Of a stretch of 64,000 bases of DNA, positions 27,699 through 37,488 are shown piece by piece. The DNA lies in assembly GCA_023258975.1 (NCBI GenBank), contig JAHFRD010000012.1, forward strand, positions 1-64,000, given 5' to 3'. Every line of letters starts with the position of its first letter. Within the stretch, counting starts at the first letter, position 1. Source of the stretch: Hydrogenophilales bacterium. GTDB taxonomy: Bacteria; Pseudomonadota; Gammaproteobacteria; Burkholderiales; Thiobacillaceae. The notes beneath the pieces are model-generated. The model made no database searches, had not been told where the DNA came from, and was given only the letters and a program-made list of their open reading frames with translations. The translations under genes and the position numbers were made by a program.

Positions 27699-28724
27699 AT
27701 GAACCTGTTGACGATCACCCGACCCGACGACTGGCATGTCCACCTGCGCGACGACGCCATGTTGGCCGCCGTCCTGCCCGACACCGCGCGGCAATTCGCG
27801 CGCGCCATCGCCATGCCCAACCTGAAACCGCCGGTACGCACGGTCGCGGACGCCGCCGCCTACCGCGAGCGCATCCTCGCGGCGCTGCCGACGGGGGCGC
27901 GCTTCACGCCCCTGATGACGCTCTATCTCACCGACAACACCACGCCCGATGAGATTTTCAAAGCCAGGGAAAGTGGTTACGTCCAGGCGGTGAAGTACTA
28001 CCCGGCCGGCGCCACCACCAACTCGGATTCCGGCGTCACCGACATCGCCAAGGTGCAAGGCGCGCTGGCAGCCATGCAGGAAGCCGGCCTGCCGTTGTTG
28101 TTGCACGGCGAGGTGACGGATCCGGAGGTGGATGTGTTCGACCGCGAGGCGGTGTTCATCGAACGCACCCTGGCGCCGCTGCTGCGCCGGCTGCCGCGTC
28201 TGAAAATGGTGCTGGAACACATCACCACACGCCAGGCGGCGGAATTTGTCACCGCCGCCCCGGCCAACGTGGCGGCCACCGTCACCGCGCATCACCTGCT
28301 CTACAACCGCAACGCCATGTTCCAGGGCGGCATGCGCCCGCATTACTACTGTCTGCCGGTGCTCAAACGCGAGATTCATCGCCGCGCGCTGATCGAAGCG
28401 GCCACCGGCGGCAACCCGAAATTCTTCCTCGGCACCGACAGCGCGCCGCACGCGCGCGCCGCCAAGGAAACCGCCTGCGGCTGCGCCGGCATCTACACCG
28501 CGCATGCCGCCATCGAACTGTATGCGGAGGCCTTCGAGCTGGCCGGCGCCCTGGACAAACTGGAAGCCTTCGCGAGTTTCCACGGCGCGGATTTCTATGG
28601 ACTGCCGCGCAATACGGAAACCGTCGCCCTGCGCCGCGAACCCTGGGTGGTCGCCGCCGCGCATGCCGCCGACGTGGTGCCGTTGCGCGCCGGGGAAAGC
28701 GTGAACTGGAAATTGCTCGGGTGA
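27699..28724 (+). CDS. pyrC: Dihydroorotase
   Basis: 341 aa, homodimeric class II type. Zinc ligands HVHLRDD near residue 14-20, the carbamylated Lys in [15 protein letters not shown] (~100), [16 protein letters not shown], and the Asp in [14 protein letters not shown] are visible. It cyclises carbamoyl-aspartate in pyrimidine synthesis. It starts 1 bp after rsmI, so the pair is likely co-transcribed. Confidence 0.97.
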   Translation: MNLLTITRPDDWHVHLRDDAMLAAVLPDTARQFARAIAMPNLKPPVRTVADAAAYRERILAALPTGARFTPLMTLYLTDNTTPDEIFKARESGYVQAVKYYPAGATTNSDSGVTDIAKVQGALAAMQEAGLPLLLHGEVTDPEVDVFDREAVFIERTLAPLLRRLPRLKMVLEHITTRQAAEFVTAAPANVAATVTAHHLLYNRNAMFQGGMRPHYYCLPVLKREIHRRALIEAATGGNPKFFLGTDSAPHARAAKETACGCAGIYTAHAAIELYAEAFELAGALDKLEAFASFHGADFYGLPRNTETVALRREPWVVAAAHAADVVPLRAGESVNWKLLG

Positions 28725-28753
28725 CGAGCGGGGCGCGGTGAACCGCGATTCCC

Positions 28754-29263
28754 TCAACCATGCGGAGCGAAGCGGCCAAGCGAGGCGGGCGGCCCCAGCA
28801 CACCCCAGTCTTCCGTGTAATGCCCCTGGTCGACACGGGCGCGCAGGCTGCTCCAGAGATAATCGTAGGCGCGTTCGCACGCGCCATGCCTGACCGGGTC
28901 GTAATGGATGTAATCGAGGTAGGCGCGCATGTCGTCGGCATCCACCAGTACCCGCGCCTTGATGCCGTGTTCCCAGAAAGGGATGTCGTCGGCGCCCGGT
29001 TCCATCTCCCGCCATGTGCGCGTGAGCCGGGCGCGCAGATAGTTCATCGGCCCCAGATGCTCGCTGTCGGCGGCCGCGACGAAGAGCAGATGGGCATGGT
29101 CGTCGAGAATCACGTAGCCGCCCAGATGCAGCCCGAATTGCTTCTTCGTGTCCTGCATGGCGTTCAGCAACAACTGCTTCACACGTGGCCGCGCGAGCAG
29201 CGGCCGTCGCTGAAAACACTCCAGAGTGACAAAGTAGGTGGCGCCATCCTCGTACTCGTTCAT
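28754..29263 (-). CDS. REP-associated tyrosine transposase (RAYT)
   Basis: 169-aa single-domain Y1 (HUH) nuclease. GATYFVTLECFQRRPLLA is the family start, VILDDHAHLLFVA holds the HUH motif (HAH), and AYLDYIHYDPVRHGACE has the YIHxxPVxHG segment with the catalytic Tyr region. RAYTs move or spread REP palindromes and are usually host-maintained single-copy genes. REPIN-like palindromes in this window (42489-42551, 60134-60207) are candidate substrates. None directly flanks the gene. Convergent with pyrC. Confidence 0.88.
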   Translation of the reverse strand: MNEYEDGATYFVTLECFQRRPLLARPRVKQLLLNAMQDTKKQFGLHLGGYVILDDHAHLLFVAAADSEHLGPMNYLRARLTRTWREMEPGADDIPFWEHGIKARVLVDADDMRAYLDYIHYDPVRHGACERAYDYLWSSLRARVDQGHYTEDWGVLGPPASLGRFAPHG

Positions 29264-29415
29264 GGTTCGCCTCACGGAGTCCGACCGATGGTTCAGTATA
29301 TGAAGGGTCGCGCCGCTTCACAGGCGCCCGGCGAAAGTAATGCCCCTCCCGCCGTCGAGGTAAGCGGCGTACCGTTATAATTCCGCGCCTGTCGTATCCC
29401 CTGCCCTCGTTCAAT

Positions 29416-31167
29416 ATGCCCGTCGCCACCGCCTCTCCGTATCTCGATCCCAAATCCCAGCTCGTGGCCCTGCTCGAACAGGCCCTGCGGCTGGTTGCCG
29501 CCGACGCGATGCCGCTGGTGGAACTGGAGCGCCCCAAGCAGACCAGCCACGGCGACTTCGCCTGCAATGTGGCGATGCAGCTGGGCAAGGCCATGAAACG
29601 CAATCCGCGTGAACTGGCACAAGCGGTCATCGCCGCCCTGCCGGCCTCCGATCTGCTGGAGAAGGCGGAGATCGCCGGCCCCGGCTTCATCAACCTGTTT
29701 CTCAAGCCGGCCGCCTGGCAAGGTGTCGCGGCCCATGTGCTGGCGCGGGGCGCCGCTTATGGCGGCGGCGAGGTTGGACGGGGCGAGAAGGTGCAGATCG
29801 AGTTCGTCTCCGCCAATCCCACTGGCCCGCTGCATGTGGGGCATGGGCGCGGTGCGGCATTCGGCGCCAGTCTGGCCAACCTGCTCACGCTGGCCGGTTA
29901 TGACGTGCAGCGCGAGTATTACGTGAACGACGCCGGGCGCCAGATGGACATCCTGGCGCTTTCCACCTGGCTGCGTTATCTGGCCGTGTGCGGCGAGGCC
30001 GTGCCTTTCCCCGGCAATGCCTATCAGGGCGACTACGTGAGCGAGATGGCGGACAGCATCCACGCGCTGCATGGCAAGCGCTACCAGCGCGCCGCCGCCG
30101 ACGTGACGCGCGGCGTGCCGGGCGTGGGTGACAACGCGGATGGCCATCTCGATGCCCTCATCGCCAACGCCAAACACCTGCTCGGCCCCGACTATGCCTA
30201 CATCCACGGCCATGCCCTGGAAGAGCAGCTGGGCGACACCCGCAACGACCTCACCGAATTCGGCGTCACCTTCGATACCTGGTTTTCCGAGAAGACGCTG
30301 CACGAATCCGGCCTCATCGACCGCGCCGTGGAACGGATGCAGCAGCACGGCCACGTCTACGAACAGGACGGTGCCCTCTGGTTCCGCTCCACCGCTTTCG
30401 GCGACGAGAAGGATCGCGTGGTGCGGCGCGAGAATGGCATCTATACCTACTTCGCCGCCGACATCGCCTACCACATCAACAAATTCGAGCGCGGCTTCAG
30501 CCGTGTCCTGGATGTCTGGGGCGCCGACCACCACGGCTATATCCCGCGTGTGAAAGGCGCGCTTACCGCCGCCGGACTCGACGCGGATCGCCTCACGGTG
30601 GCGCTGGTGCAATTCGCCGTGCTCTACCGCAATGGCCAGAAAGCCTCGATGTCCACCCGCTCCGGCCAGTACGTCACCCTGCGCGAACTACGCGCCGAGG
30701 TCGGCAACGACGCCGCCCGCTTCTTCTATGTGCTGCGCAAATCCGAACAACACCTGGATTTCGACCTCGATCTGGCCAAGTCGCGGAGCAACGACAACCC
30801 GGTCTACTACATCCAGTACGCCCATGCCCGTATCTGTAGCGTGCTGAACAGCTGGGGCGGAGTGGAACGCGACCTGCTCGACGCCGATAGCGGCCTGCTG
30901 CGAGAGCCGCAGGAACTCGCCCTGCTGAAACGCCTCGCCGAATTTCCGGAAACCGTCAACGCAGCCGCGCGCGAGTTGTCGCCGCATGTGATCGCCTATT
31001 ACCTGAAAGACCTGGCGGCCGATCTGCACGGCCTCTACGTGGCGTGCCGTTTCCTGGATGTGGAAGAACCGCTGAAACAGGCGCGCCTGCTGCTGATCGC
31101 GGCCACGCGCCAGGTGCTGCGTGGTGGTTTGAGTGTGCTGGGCGTTTCCGCGCCGGAGAAGATGTAA
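29416..31167 (+). CDS. argS: Arginyl-tRNA synthetase
   Basis: 583 aa. Class I motifs: FVSANPTGPLHVGHGRG (HIGH variant HVGH), and a degenerate KMSKS as GQKASMSTRSGQ, as usual for ArgRS. The N-terminal Add-1 tRNA-binding domain and the C-terminal anticodon domain (ELSPHVIAYYLKDLAADLHGLY) are present. It charges tRNA-Arg. Spacing of 4 bp to the SPOR gene suggests an operon running on to dsbA. Confidence 0.98.
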   Translation: MPVATASPYLDPKSQLVALLEQALRLVAADAMPLVELERPKQTSHGDFACNVAMQLGKAMKRNPRELAQAVIAALPASDLLEKAEIAGPGFINLFLKPAAWQGVAAHVLARGAAYGGGEVGRGEKVQIEFVSANPTGPLHVGHGRGAAFGASLANLLTLAGYDVQREYYVNDAGRQMDILALSTWLRYLAVCGEAVPFPGNAYQGDYVSEMADSIHALHGKRYQRAAADVTRGVPGVGDNADGHLDALIANAKHLLGPDYAYIHGHALEEQLGDTRNDLTEFGVTFDTWFSEKTLHESGLIDRAVERMQQHGHVYEQDGALWFRSTAFGDEKDRVVRRENGIYTYFAADIAYHINKFERGFSRVLDVWGADHHGYIPRVKGALTAAGLDADRLTVALVQFAVLYRNGQKASMSTRSGQYVTLRELRAEVGNDAARFFYVLRKSEQHLDFDLDLAKSRSNDNPVYYIQYAHARICSVLNSWGGVERDLLDADSGLLREPQELALLKRLAEFPETVNAAARELSPHVIAYYLKDLAADLHGLYVACRFLDVEEPLKQARLLLIAATRQVLRGGLSVLGVSAPEKM

Positions 31168-31171
31168 GCGC

Positions 31172-31879
31172 ATGGCACGACGTGAAGCCAGACCCGCTCA
31201 ACGCGAGGAACCGAGGCGGGAGGGGCGCAAGCCCGGTGGTCTGTTCATGGGGCTGCTGCTTGGACTGGTGATCGGCCTGGTGGCGGCCGCCGGCCTCGCC
31301 TGGTATTTCAACCTGAGGACGGGTGAATTCAAGCCGATTGAACAGGCACCGAAAATGACCGCGCCGGCGCAGCCGGTACAACCCGACCGGCGCGCCGAAC
31401 CCTTGCCCAAGGCGCCACCTCCCACTCGCGCGGCCCCTCCGCCGCAAAAACCGGTCGAGGCCAAACCGGAAAAGCCCGCTCCAAGCCCCAAGGCCGCCGA
31501 AGCGGCCGCCCCCATCATCGAGCGCAAACCCACCAAGGTGAACGAGCCGACCGCGCGGGTACCACTCACTTTCTACGGCATCCTCCCCGGAGAAAAACCG
31601 GCCAAGCCGGTGGAACCTCCAAAGCCCAAGGAACTCTGGTGGCTGCAGATCGCCGCGCTGAAGAACTCGTCCGACGCAGACAAGCTGAAAGCCCGTCTCA
31701 GCCTGCTGGGCCTGGTTGTTTCCACCCAGCAGGTGGAAAGCGGCGGGCAGACCCTCTACCGCGTGCGGGTGGGCCCGTACAAACGGGATGAGGACGCCTT
31801 CGCCGACCTGGATACCCTGGCGACCAACCATTACGAACCGAGATTGTTCAAGGAACCTGTGAAAGGAGTCATGCCGTGA
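31172..31879 (+). CDS. SPOR-domain inner-membrane protein
   Basis: 235 aa. A short basic cytoplasmic start, one TM helix (GLFMGLLLGLVIGLVAAAGLAWYF, ~25-47), a Pro/Ala/Lys-rich linker (~65-140) and a C-terminal SPOR domain (WWLQIAALKNSSDADKLKAR ... RVRVGPYKRDEDAFADL). SPOR domains bind denuded glycan strands at the septum (FtsN/DedD style). It sits between argS and dsbA as in many betaproteobacteria. The ATG at 31172 is chosen because the TM topology starts there. Confidence 0.9.
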   Translation: MARREARPAQREEPRREGRKPGGLFMGLLLGLVIGLVAAAGLAWYFNLRTGEFKPIEQAPKMTAPAQPVQPDRRAEPLPKAPPPTRAAPPPQKPVEAKPEKPAPSPKAAEAAAPIIERKPTKVNEPTARVPLTFYGILPGEKPAKPVEPPKPKELWWLQIAALKNSSDADKLKARLSLLGLVVSTQQVESGGQTLYRVRVGPYKRDEDAFADLDTLATNHYEPRLFKEPVKGVMP

Positions 31880-32496
31880 TGAAACGTTTTGTCCCGATCG
31901 CCCTGGCCCTGCTGTTCGCCAGCGCCCCCGCCGCCGCCCTGGAGTGGGGCAAGGACTATGTGGAGGTGCCCGCGCAGCCGACTTCGGTCAAGCGCGGCCA
32001 GGTGGAGGTGCTGGAGTTCTTCTGGTATCGCTGCCCGCACTGCTTTCATCTGGAGCCGGAACTCAACGCGTGGACCAAAAAACTGCCGAAAAACGTGGTG
32101 TTCAAGCGGGTGCCGGGAGTGCTGAACGAAAGCTGGATACCGCTCACCCGCGCGTTCTATGCGTTGGAAGCGGCCGGCTATCTGGAAAAACTGCACGACG
32201 ACGTGTTCCACGCCCTGCATGTCGAGGGGCTCGATCTCAACCCGCCCGGGGCTTTCCTCGACTGGGCCGCGAAAAAAGGCGCCGACCGCAAGAAACTGGC
32301 CGACGCTTACAACAGCTTCTCCGTCGATACCAAGGTCATGCGCGCCCAGCAAATGACCCGTGAATTCAAGCTGAATGGCGTGCCCGCCTTCGTGGTCAAC
32401 GGCAAGTACACCACCTCCGCCTACCTCACCGGAGGCAACCCGCAAACCTTCAAAGTGCTCGACGAACTGATCGAGATGGAAAGCAAAAGGAAGTAA
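31879..32496 (+). CDS. dsbA: Thiol:disulfide interchange protein DsbA
   Basis: 205 aa. A signal peptide (MKRFVPIALALLFASAPAAA) is followed by a thioredoxin fold with the redox motif WYRCPHCFHLEPEL (CPHC) and cis-Pro loop NGVPAFVVNGKYTTS. It oxidises periplasmic cysteines. The ATG overlaps the TGA of the SPOR gene (TGATG); a GTG three bases earlier could also start it. No dsbB is in the window. Confidence 0.96.
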   Translation: MKRFVPIALALLFASAPAAALEWGKDYVEVPAQPTSVKRGQVEVLEFFWYRCPHCFHLEPELNAWTKKLPKNVVFKRVPGVLNESWIPLTRAFYALEAAGYLEKLHDDVFHALHVEGLDLNPPGAFLDWAAKKGADRKKLADAYNSFSVDTKVMRAQQMTREFKLNGVPAFVVNGKYTTSAYLTGGNPQTFKVLDELIEMESKRK

Positions 32497-32502
32497 TGGG
32501 CC

Positions 32503-32826
32503 TCAGCGTTCCAGCAATTCGCGCTTGCCCGGCTTGCCCAGTGCGCCATCGGCGCCGGGCAGCGCGGGTTTCTTCTCGCTGATGACCGGCCACAGCCTGG
32601 CCAGTTCGGCGTTGAGGGCGATGAAATCGCGCTGGTCATCCGGCACGTCGTCCTCCGCGAAAATGGCCTCGGCCGGGCATTCCGCCACGCATAGAGAGCA
32701 GTCGATGCACTCTTCGGGATCGATCGCCAGAAAGTTCGGCCCTTCATGGAAACAATCGACCGGGCAGACTTCCACACAATCGGAATATTTGCAGTTGATG
32801 CAGTTCTCGGTGACGACGTAGGTCAT
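32503..32826 (-). CDS. fdxA: 7Fe ferredoxin (FdxA type)
   Basis: 107 aa. The first cluster motif [18 protein letters not shown] (C-x7-C-x3-C pattern of a [3Fe-4S] site) and the second [12 protein letters not shown] ([4Fe-4S]) are complete. The C-terminal ~50 residues form the usual extension. Low-potential electron carrier. Convergent with dsbA, 6 bp apart. Confidence 0.96.
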   Translation of the reverse strand: MTYVVTENCINCKYSDCVEVCPVDCFHEGPNFLAIDPEECIDCSLCVAECPAEAIFAEDDVPDDQRDFIALNAELARLWPVISEKKPALPGADGALGKPGKRELLER

Positions 32827-32956
32827 TCTTTCCTCGCTATGACTTTTTCGCTAGGATAGCGGCGAGTTGCGCACTCCGGCACCCCCGGCCATCCGCCGCC
32901 AATCCTATACGACTATCCAGGCAACACCTCAATTCCCATCCCTCAGAGGTTCCACA

Positions 32957-33283
32957 ATGAGCGAACACATCCATTACGTCACCGACGACACCTTCGAACA
33001 GGAAGTTCTGCAATCCCCCATGCCCGTGCTGGTGGATTACTGGGCGGACTGGTGTGGCCCCTGCAAAATGATTTCCCCCATCCTGGATGAGGTGGCCAGG
33101 GAATACGCCGGCCGCCTCAAAGTGTGCAAACTCAATATCGACGAAAACCAGGCCACCCCGCCCAAATACGGCATCCGCGGCATTCCCACCCTGATGATTT
33201 TCAAGAACGGCAACGTCGAAGCCACCAAGGTGGGCGCGCTCTCCAAGTCGCAGCTCACCGCTTTTGTTGACAGCAACATCTAA
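32957..33283 (+). CDS. trxA: Thioredoxin 1
   Basis: 108 aa with active site [10 protein letters not shown] and cis-Pro loop [11 protein letters not shown]. Reduces protein disulfides in the cytoplasm. The start at 32957 follows AGAGGTTCCACA. trxA directly before rho is the standard betaproteobacterial order. Confidence 0.97.
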   Translation: MSEHIHYVTDDTFEQEVLQSPMPVLVDYWADWCGPCKMISPILDEVAREYAGRLKVCKLNIDENQATPPKYGIRGIPTLMIFKNGNVEATKVGALSKSQLTAFVDSNI

Positions 33284-33299
33284 GTTCCGCTAGTTTCAC

Positions 33300-33324
33300 G
33301 GCGTCCGGTGTTCTACCGGACGCC
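33300..33324 (+). terminator. Hairpin between trxA and rho
   Basis: Perfect 10-bp inverted repeat GGCGTCCGGT / ACCGGACGCC with a 5-nt loop, 17 bp after the trxA stop. No U-run follows, so it may be an attenuator, an mRNA-stabilising hairpin or a weak terminator. Confidence 0.5.
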
Positions 33325-33397
33325 TCTCCCCCCCAAGCCTCCCTGGTTTTTCCCGCTCCCGGCCCCTCGCCGGTTCAGCCCCACGCATCCATAAACC
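33325..33397 (+). promoter_or_regulatory. C-rich, G-poor leader of rho (possible rut region)
   Basis: The ~70 nt before the rho ATG contain runs such as TCTCCCCCCCAAGCCTCCC and CCCGCTCCCGGCCCC with little G. Rho loads on such RNA, and rho is known to be autoregulated by attenuation in its leader in E. coli. A role here is inference. Confidence 0.35.
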
Positions 33398-34657
33398 ATG
33401 CACCTATCCGAACTCAAGCAATTGCACGTCAGCCAGCTTCTCGAAATGGCCGAAGCCGAAAACATCGAGAACGCCAACCGCATGCGCAAGCAGGAACTCA
33501 TCTTCGCGCTGCTCAAGAAGAAGGCGAAAAACGGCGAGAGCATCTACGGCGATGGCGTGCTGGAGATTTTGCCGGATGGCTTCGGTTTCCTGCGCTCGCC
33601 GGATACCTCCTACCTGTCCAACCCGGATGACATCTACATCTCGCCCTCGCAGATTCGCCGCTTCAACCTGCACACCGGCGACAGCATCGAGGGCGAGATC
33701 CGCACCCCCAAGGATGGCGAACGCTATTTCGCGCTGACCAAGCTGGACAAGGCCAACGGCGGCCCGGTCGAGGCACTGAAGCACAAGATCCTGTTCGAGA
33801 ACCTCACGCCCCTGTTCCCCAACCAGCCGTTCAAGCTGGAGCGCGAGATCAAGGCGGAAGAGAACATGACCGGGCGCATGGTCGACATCGTCGCCCCCAT
33901 CGGCAAAGGCTCGCGCGGCATCATCGTCGCCAGCCCCAAATCCGGCAAGACGGTGATGCTGCAACACATCGCCCACGCCCTTTCCGCCAACTATCCGGAC
34001 GCCATCCTGATCGTCCTGCTGATCGACGAACGCCCGGAAGAAGTGACCGAAATGCAGCGCACAGTGCGTGGCGAAGTGGTCGCCTCCACCTTCGACGAGC
34101 CGGCCAGCCGCCACGTCCAGGTGGCCGAGATGGTGATCGCCAAGGCCAAGCGCCTGGTCGAACACAAGAAGGACGTGGTGATCCTGCTCGACTCCATCAC
34201 CCGCCTGGCGCGCGCCTACAACACCGTGCAGCCGACTTCCGGCAAGGTGCTGACCGGCGGCGTCGACGCCAACGCCCTGCAGAAGCCCAAGCGCTTCTTC
34301 GGCGCCGCCCGCAATATCGAGGAAGGCGGTAGCCTGACCATTCTCGCCACCGCCCTGATCGACACCGGTTCGCGCATGGACGACGTGATCTACGAGGAAT
34401 TCAAGGGCACCGGCAACATGGAAATCCACCTCGACCGGCGCATGGCGGAAAAACGCGTCTACCCGGCCATCAACGTCAACCGCTCCGGCACCCGCAAGGA
34501 AGAACTCCTGATCGAAGCCAGCGTGCTGCAGAAGATCTGGGTGCTGCGCAAACTGCTCTACCCGATGGACGACCTGGAGGCGATGGAGTTCTTGAGCGAC
34601 AAGATCCGCGCGACCAAGAACAACGCGGAGTTCTTCGAGTCGATGCGCAGGGGCTAG
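33398..34657 (+). CDS. rho: Transcription termination factor Rho
   Basis: 419 aa, usual length. N-terminal helical and cold-shock-like RNA-binding domain ([19 protein letters not shown] ... [20 protein letters not shown]), then the RecA-type ATPase with P-loop [29 protein letters not shown], and the Q-loop/R-loop region [19 protein letters not shown]. It ends with the conserved [20 protein letters not shown]. Confidence 0.98.
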   Translation: MHLSELKQLHVSQLLEMAEAENIENANRMRKQELIFALLKKKAKNGESIYGDGVLEILPDGFGFLRSPDTSYLSNPDDIYISPSQIRRFNLHTGDSIEGEIRTPKDGERYFALTKLDKANGGPVEALKHKILFENLTPLFPNQPFKLEREIKAEENMTGRMVDIVAPIGKGSRGIIVASPKSGKTVMLQHIAHALSANYPDAILIVLLIDERPEEVTEMQRTVRGEVVASTFDEPASRHVQVAEMVIAKAKRLVEHKKDVVILLDSITRLARAYNTVQPTSGKVLTGGVDANALQKPKRFFGAARNIEEGGSLTILATALIDTGSRMDDVIYEEFKGTGNMEIHLDRRMAEKRVYPAINVNRSGTRKEELLIEASVLQKIWVLRKLLYPMDDLEAMEFLSDKIRATKNNAEFFESMRRG

Positions 34658-34682
34658 TCCGTTCCTCCAACCTTCCCAGTAG

Positions 34683-34708
34683 CGCCGGCATCCTTGCCGG
34701 CGTTTTTT
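34683..34708 (+). terminator. Rho-independent terminator after rho (repeat-derived)
   Basis: CGCCGGC-ATCCTT-GCCGGCG followed by six Ts, 25 bp past the rho stop. The hairpin is the same GCCGGCATCC(TT)GCCGGC unit found at 37489-37545, 40647-40694 and 43393-43416, so a dispersed repeat acts as terminator. Confidence 0.8.
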
Positions 34709-34732
34709 ATAGTCGGCGCCGCAAATCCAGCC

Positions 34733-35272
34733 TCACACCATCACCAACCCCAGAATCCCGAACACCAGCAGCAACACCCCCGCCATGACGATATTCGGAT
34801 TGGGCTCGACCAGGTGCTGACGCACTTCCAGTTCCACCTTGTCCAGGGGGATGTTGGGCGGGCCGGACGGCTTGATTTCCAGTTGGTAGCCGCCTTCCTT
34901 CACGGTCTGGAACAGCACCAGATGGGTGTTGAACGTCGGGTTGGTATTGCCGATGCTGCCGGCGTTCAACTCGAAGCCCAGCGGCTTGGCGCTCTCGCCA
35001 TCACGGCGGAGCATCGCGGCGTACAAGTCCTTGGGCGGGCGGTTTTCCTCCATGTTCGGCGCAAAGCTCCCCTGTGATTTCAGGATCAGCCCGACCGGCG
35101 CCATCTCCGCCGTCATCTTGAATTCCGCCGAGCGCCAAGTGCCGGCCTCGGCATCCAGTCGGCTCAACGGCACCCGCGCGGCCTGGCTGCCCGAGTAGAA
35201 CTTGGCGTAAATCCAGTAGGTGGGGCCGAGCACCATGCCGGCGGCGAGTAGAAGCAGGGAGAGGGTTTTCAT
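34733..35272 (-). CDS. Membrane protein of unknown function (179 aa)
   Basis: An N-terminal TM helix or signal anchor (LSLLLLAAGMVLGPTYWIYAKF) and a C-terminal TM helix (NIVMAGVLLLVFGILGLVMV) flank a ~120-residue domain probably in the periplasm, with beta-strand pattern (SAEFKMTAEMAPVGLILKSQ, FNTHLVLFQTVKEGGYQLEI). No family is recognised. Convergent with rho. Confidence 0.65.
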   Translation of the reverse strand: MKTLSLLLLAAGMVLGPTYWIYAKFYSGSQAARVPLSRLDAEAGTWRSAEFKMTAEMAPVGLILKSQGSFAPNMEENRPPKDLYAAMLRRDGESAKPLGFELNAGSIGNTNPTFNTHLVLFQTVKEGGYQLEIKPSGPPNIPLDKVELEVRQHLVEPNPNIVMAGVLLLVFGILGLVMV

Positions 35273-35313
35273 GAGAGAGCAAGTTCAGAGTTTTTCAGGG
35301 CCTGGATGGTAGC

Positions 35314-35700
35314 TCAACCCCGCCATTCACCCAGCGTGGCCTCAAGCCGCGCTTCGTCCACCGGCAGGGTCAGCGCCGCGTCGACGCGGAAGCGTTGCAT
35401 TAGCCGATCCAGCGCGTGCTGATGCGCCACTTCGTAGAGCACCAGCACTTTCACTTCCCGGTTCGACTGCACACTGGCCAGCAACGATTCCAGATTGCTC
35501 ACGCGGTCGCGAAAGTCGGGCTGGAAGTAGAAGTCGGCCACGATCACCGCCGGCTTTTCCTTGCGGAGTGAACTGATCGCGCGGCGCACGGTGAATTCGG
35601 TCTGTACCCGGTAGCCCAGGCGTTCGTATACGGGCCGCAAATTCGGGTGGCCGAGCAGTTCGATGACGGAAAGCAGGGTGCGGGAAGCGGGGGTGTTCAT
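35314..35700 (-). CDS. Receiver-like small protein (128 aa)
   Basis: An alternating alpha/beta chain resembling a CheY fold: TLLSVIELLGHPNLRPVYERLG, a strand PAVIVADFYFQPDF with the putative phospho-acceptor Asp, then VKVLVLYEVAHQ. The usual acidic pair after strand 1 and the Lys of the last strand are not evident, so it may be a non-phosphorylated pseudo-receiver. Divergent from the truncated ABC gene. Family uncertain. Confidence 0.5.
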   Translation of the reverse strand: MNTPASRTLLSVIELLGHPNLRPVYERLGYRVQTEFTVRRAISSLRKEKPAVIVADFYFQPDFRDRVSNLESLLASVQSNREVKVLVLYEVAHQHALDRLMQRFRVDAALTLPVDEARLEATLGEWRG

Positions 35701-35809
35701 GCGTGGGGATCAAAGCATTGCGCGAGAGCGGCCAGTATAAAAGGCGCGTCGGGAAAACCGGCGGCAACACGCTCGCGGCCCCTGCGCGACAGCGGCTATA
35801 GTCTCGCTC

Positions 35810-36107
35810 ATGGCCCTGCTCGAAATCCGCGCTATCACCCGTCGCTTCGGCGCCTTCGAGGCGGTGGGGGGCGTCAGCTTCGCGGTGGAAAGAGGCGAAT
35901 TCTTCACCTTGCTGGGGCCGTCCGGCTGCGGCAAGACCACCATCCTGCGCATGATTTCCGGCTTTGATCTGCCGGATGCCGGCCGGATTCTTCTGGATGG
36001 CCATGATCTGGCGGGCACCCCGGCCGAGCGTCGCCCCATCCACACCGCATTCCAGAGTTACGCGCTGTTCCCGCATCTCACCGTCGGCCGGAACGTCGCC
36101 TTCAGAC
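35810..36107 (+). pseudogene. 5' fragment of a PotA-type ABC ATPase gene
   Basis: The first ~98 codons match polyamine/iron-type importer ATPases: [19 protein letters not shown] (Walker A), [25 protein letters not shown] (Q-loop). Homology stops at VAF, where DNA of the ISL3 transposase (opposite strand) begins at about 36100-36110. The signature and Walker B parts are gone and no permease genes follow. The loss was probably an IS insertion followed by a deletion that also removed the IS end. Confidence 0.85.
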
Positions 36108-36930
36108 TCCACCCGACCAGGTTCTTGCGCGTGCCCCACATCAACCCCTTGAGTACTTTCTTGTCCGTGTCGCCCAGCGCCTCACGCACGGCTACCGGGT
36201 TGCCGCGCATTTCTTCCCTTCGCACCGCATCCATCGCCTCCACAGCCAAGGCGGCCACATGAAAGCGGCCAAAGCGGATGGCCGCTTGCGGCAGCAATTT
36301 CCCCACCCCCTTGGTGTAAGACGCGCTCATGTCCATGAAAACGTGTTCCACCATATCGGGGTTGCCACCATGCGCCACCAGGTCGCTGGCAAAGGCCTCG
36401 GCCGTTTCGTGGTCGCGTCCAGGGCAAGCGAACAACAAACGTTTGGCGTCGAGATCATGGGCCACCGTGATGTATTCATGGCCGCGCTTGACGTTGGTTT
36501 CGTCGATGCCGACGTGGCGAACATCGCTCATGTCATCTTCGGTGCGGGCGTCCTTGATGTAGTCGTCGATACGCGCCCACAACCGCTTGGCAGCGACCCG
36601 CAGCAGGTTCGCGGCTTGGGCGACTGGCATCTACTGACACAAGGGCAACCCCAATGCCTCGAACAGCAGGGTGAAACCACTGCCTTCCCGTACCCAAGGT
36701 ACGGCGATCCGGGTGGTCTTGCCGCAAGCCCTACACTTCACACGGGGGACATCGGCATGCAGCCACGCTTCAGACTGGAAGAAATCGAGATGGCGCCAGT
36801 CGCGCCGCGCGCGGTCATGAATGCCTTGCTCGGTCGCGCCACAGGCGGGGCATATGCGCCGCTTGGCGGTGTTCAGCTCAACCTTCTCAACTTCCCACGG
36901 TGCATGAAGGCCCAAGGCCGTGGTGAACAA
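36100..36930 (-). mobile_element. Degenerate ISL3-family insertion sequence transposase
   Basis: Two blocks in one frame, 36930-36634 and 36630-36100, separated by an in-frame TAG at 36631-36633. Block 1 has the zinc-finger N-terminus CPACGATEQGIHDRARRDW and CRACGKTTRIAVPW; block 2 has VRHVGIDETNVKRGHEYITV (first Asp), VEHVFMDMSASYTKGV (second Asp) and [15 protein letters not shown]. The C-terminal third with the last catalytic Glu is missing at the junction with the ABC gene. No inverted repeats could be defined; the outer end may lie near 36960. Inactive. Confidence 0.85.
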
Positions 36931-37064
36931 GGTTTCAATGGCTACGCATCATAGGATGCTCCCTCGCTCTCAACAGGCTTCGATTGAGCCACAGCCGCCA
37001 TGCCTGTTGAAGTCAATTGCAACTGGAAACGGCATAGAGCATTCAAACCTCTCTGGAGAAAATC

Positions 37065-37484
37065 ATGGAACTGGTCTGCCCCGCCTGCGGCGCGGTCAAT
37101 CGCGTGCCGGATGATCGTCTGCGACAACAGCCGAAATGCGGCAAATGCGGCGCCGAGGTGGTGCCGGCGCAGCCGATTGATTTGAATGCCGGCACCTTCA
37201 CCAAGTTCGTCGGCCGCGATGGGCTGCCGGTGCTGGTGGATTTCTGGGCGCCGTGGTGTGGGCCGTGCAAGATGTTCGCGCCGACCTATACGCGGATGGC
37301 CGGCCAGTACGCCGGCCGGGTGCGTTTCGCCAAGGTGAACACCGAGGCGGAGCAGGGACTGGCCGGGCAGCACAACATCCGCAGCATTCCGACGCTGGCC
37401 TTGTTCAAGGGCGGGCGCGAGGTGGATCGGGTGTCGGGGGCGTTGTCGGCGCGGCAACTGGAGGACTGGTTGCGGGGGCATTGA
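37065..37484 (+). CDS. trxC: Thioredoxin 2
   Basis: 139 aa. An N-terminal zinc ribbon (CPACGAVNRV ... CGKCGAEV, two CxxC) precedes a thioredoxin domain with FWAPWCGPCKMF and cis-Pro RSIPTLALF. TrxC is the oxidative-stress-linked cytoplasmic thioredoxin. Start after GAGAAAATC. Confidence 0.96.
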   Translation: MELVCPACGAVNRVPDDRLRQQPKCGKCGAEVVPAQPIDLNAGTFTKFVGRDGLPVLVDFWAPWCGPCKMFAPTYTRMAGQYAGRVRFAKVNTEAEQGLAGQHNIRSIPTLALFKGGREVDRVSGALSARQLEDWLRGH

Positions 37485-37488
37485 TGTG

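Noticed and set aside
36920..37064. Terminal inverted repeat of the ISL3 element
   Set aside because: No second end remains for comparison, so no repeat can be defined from this window.
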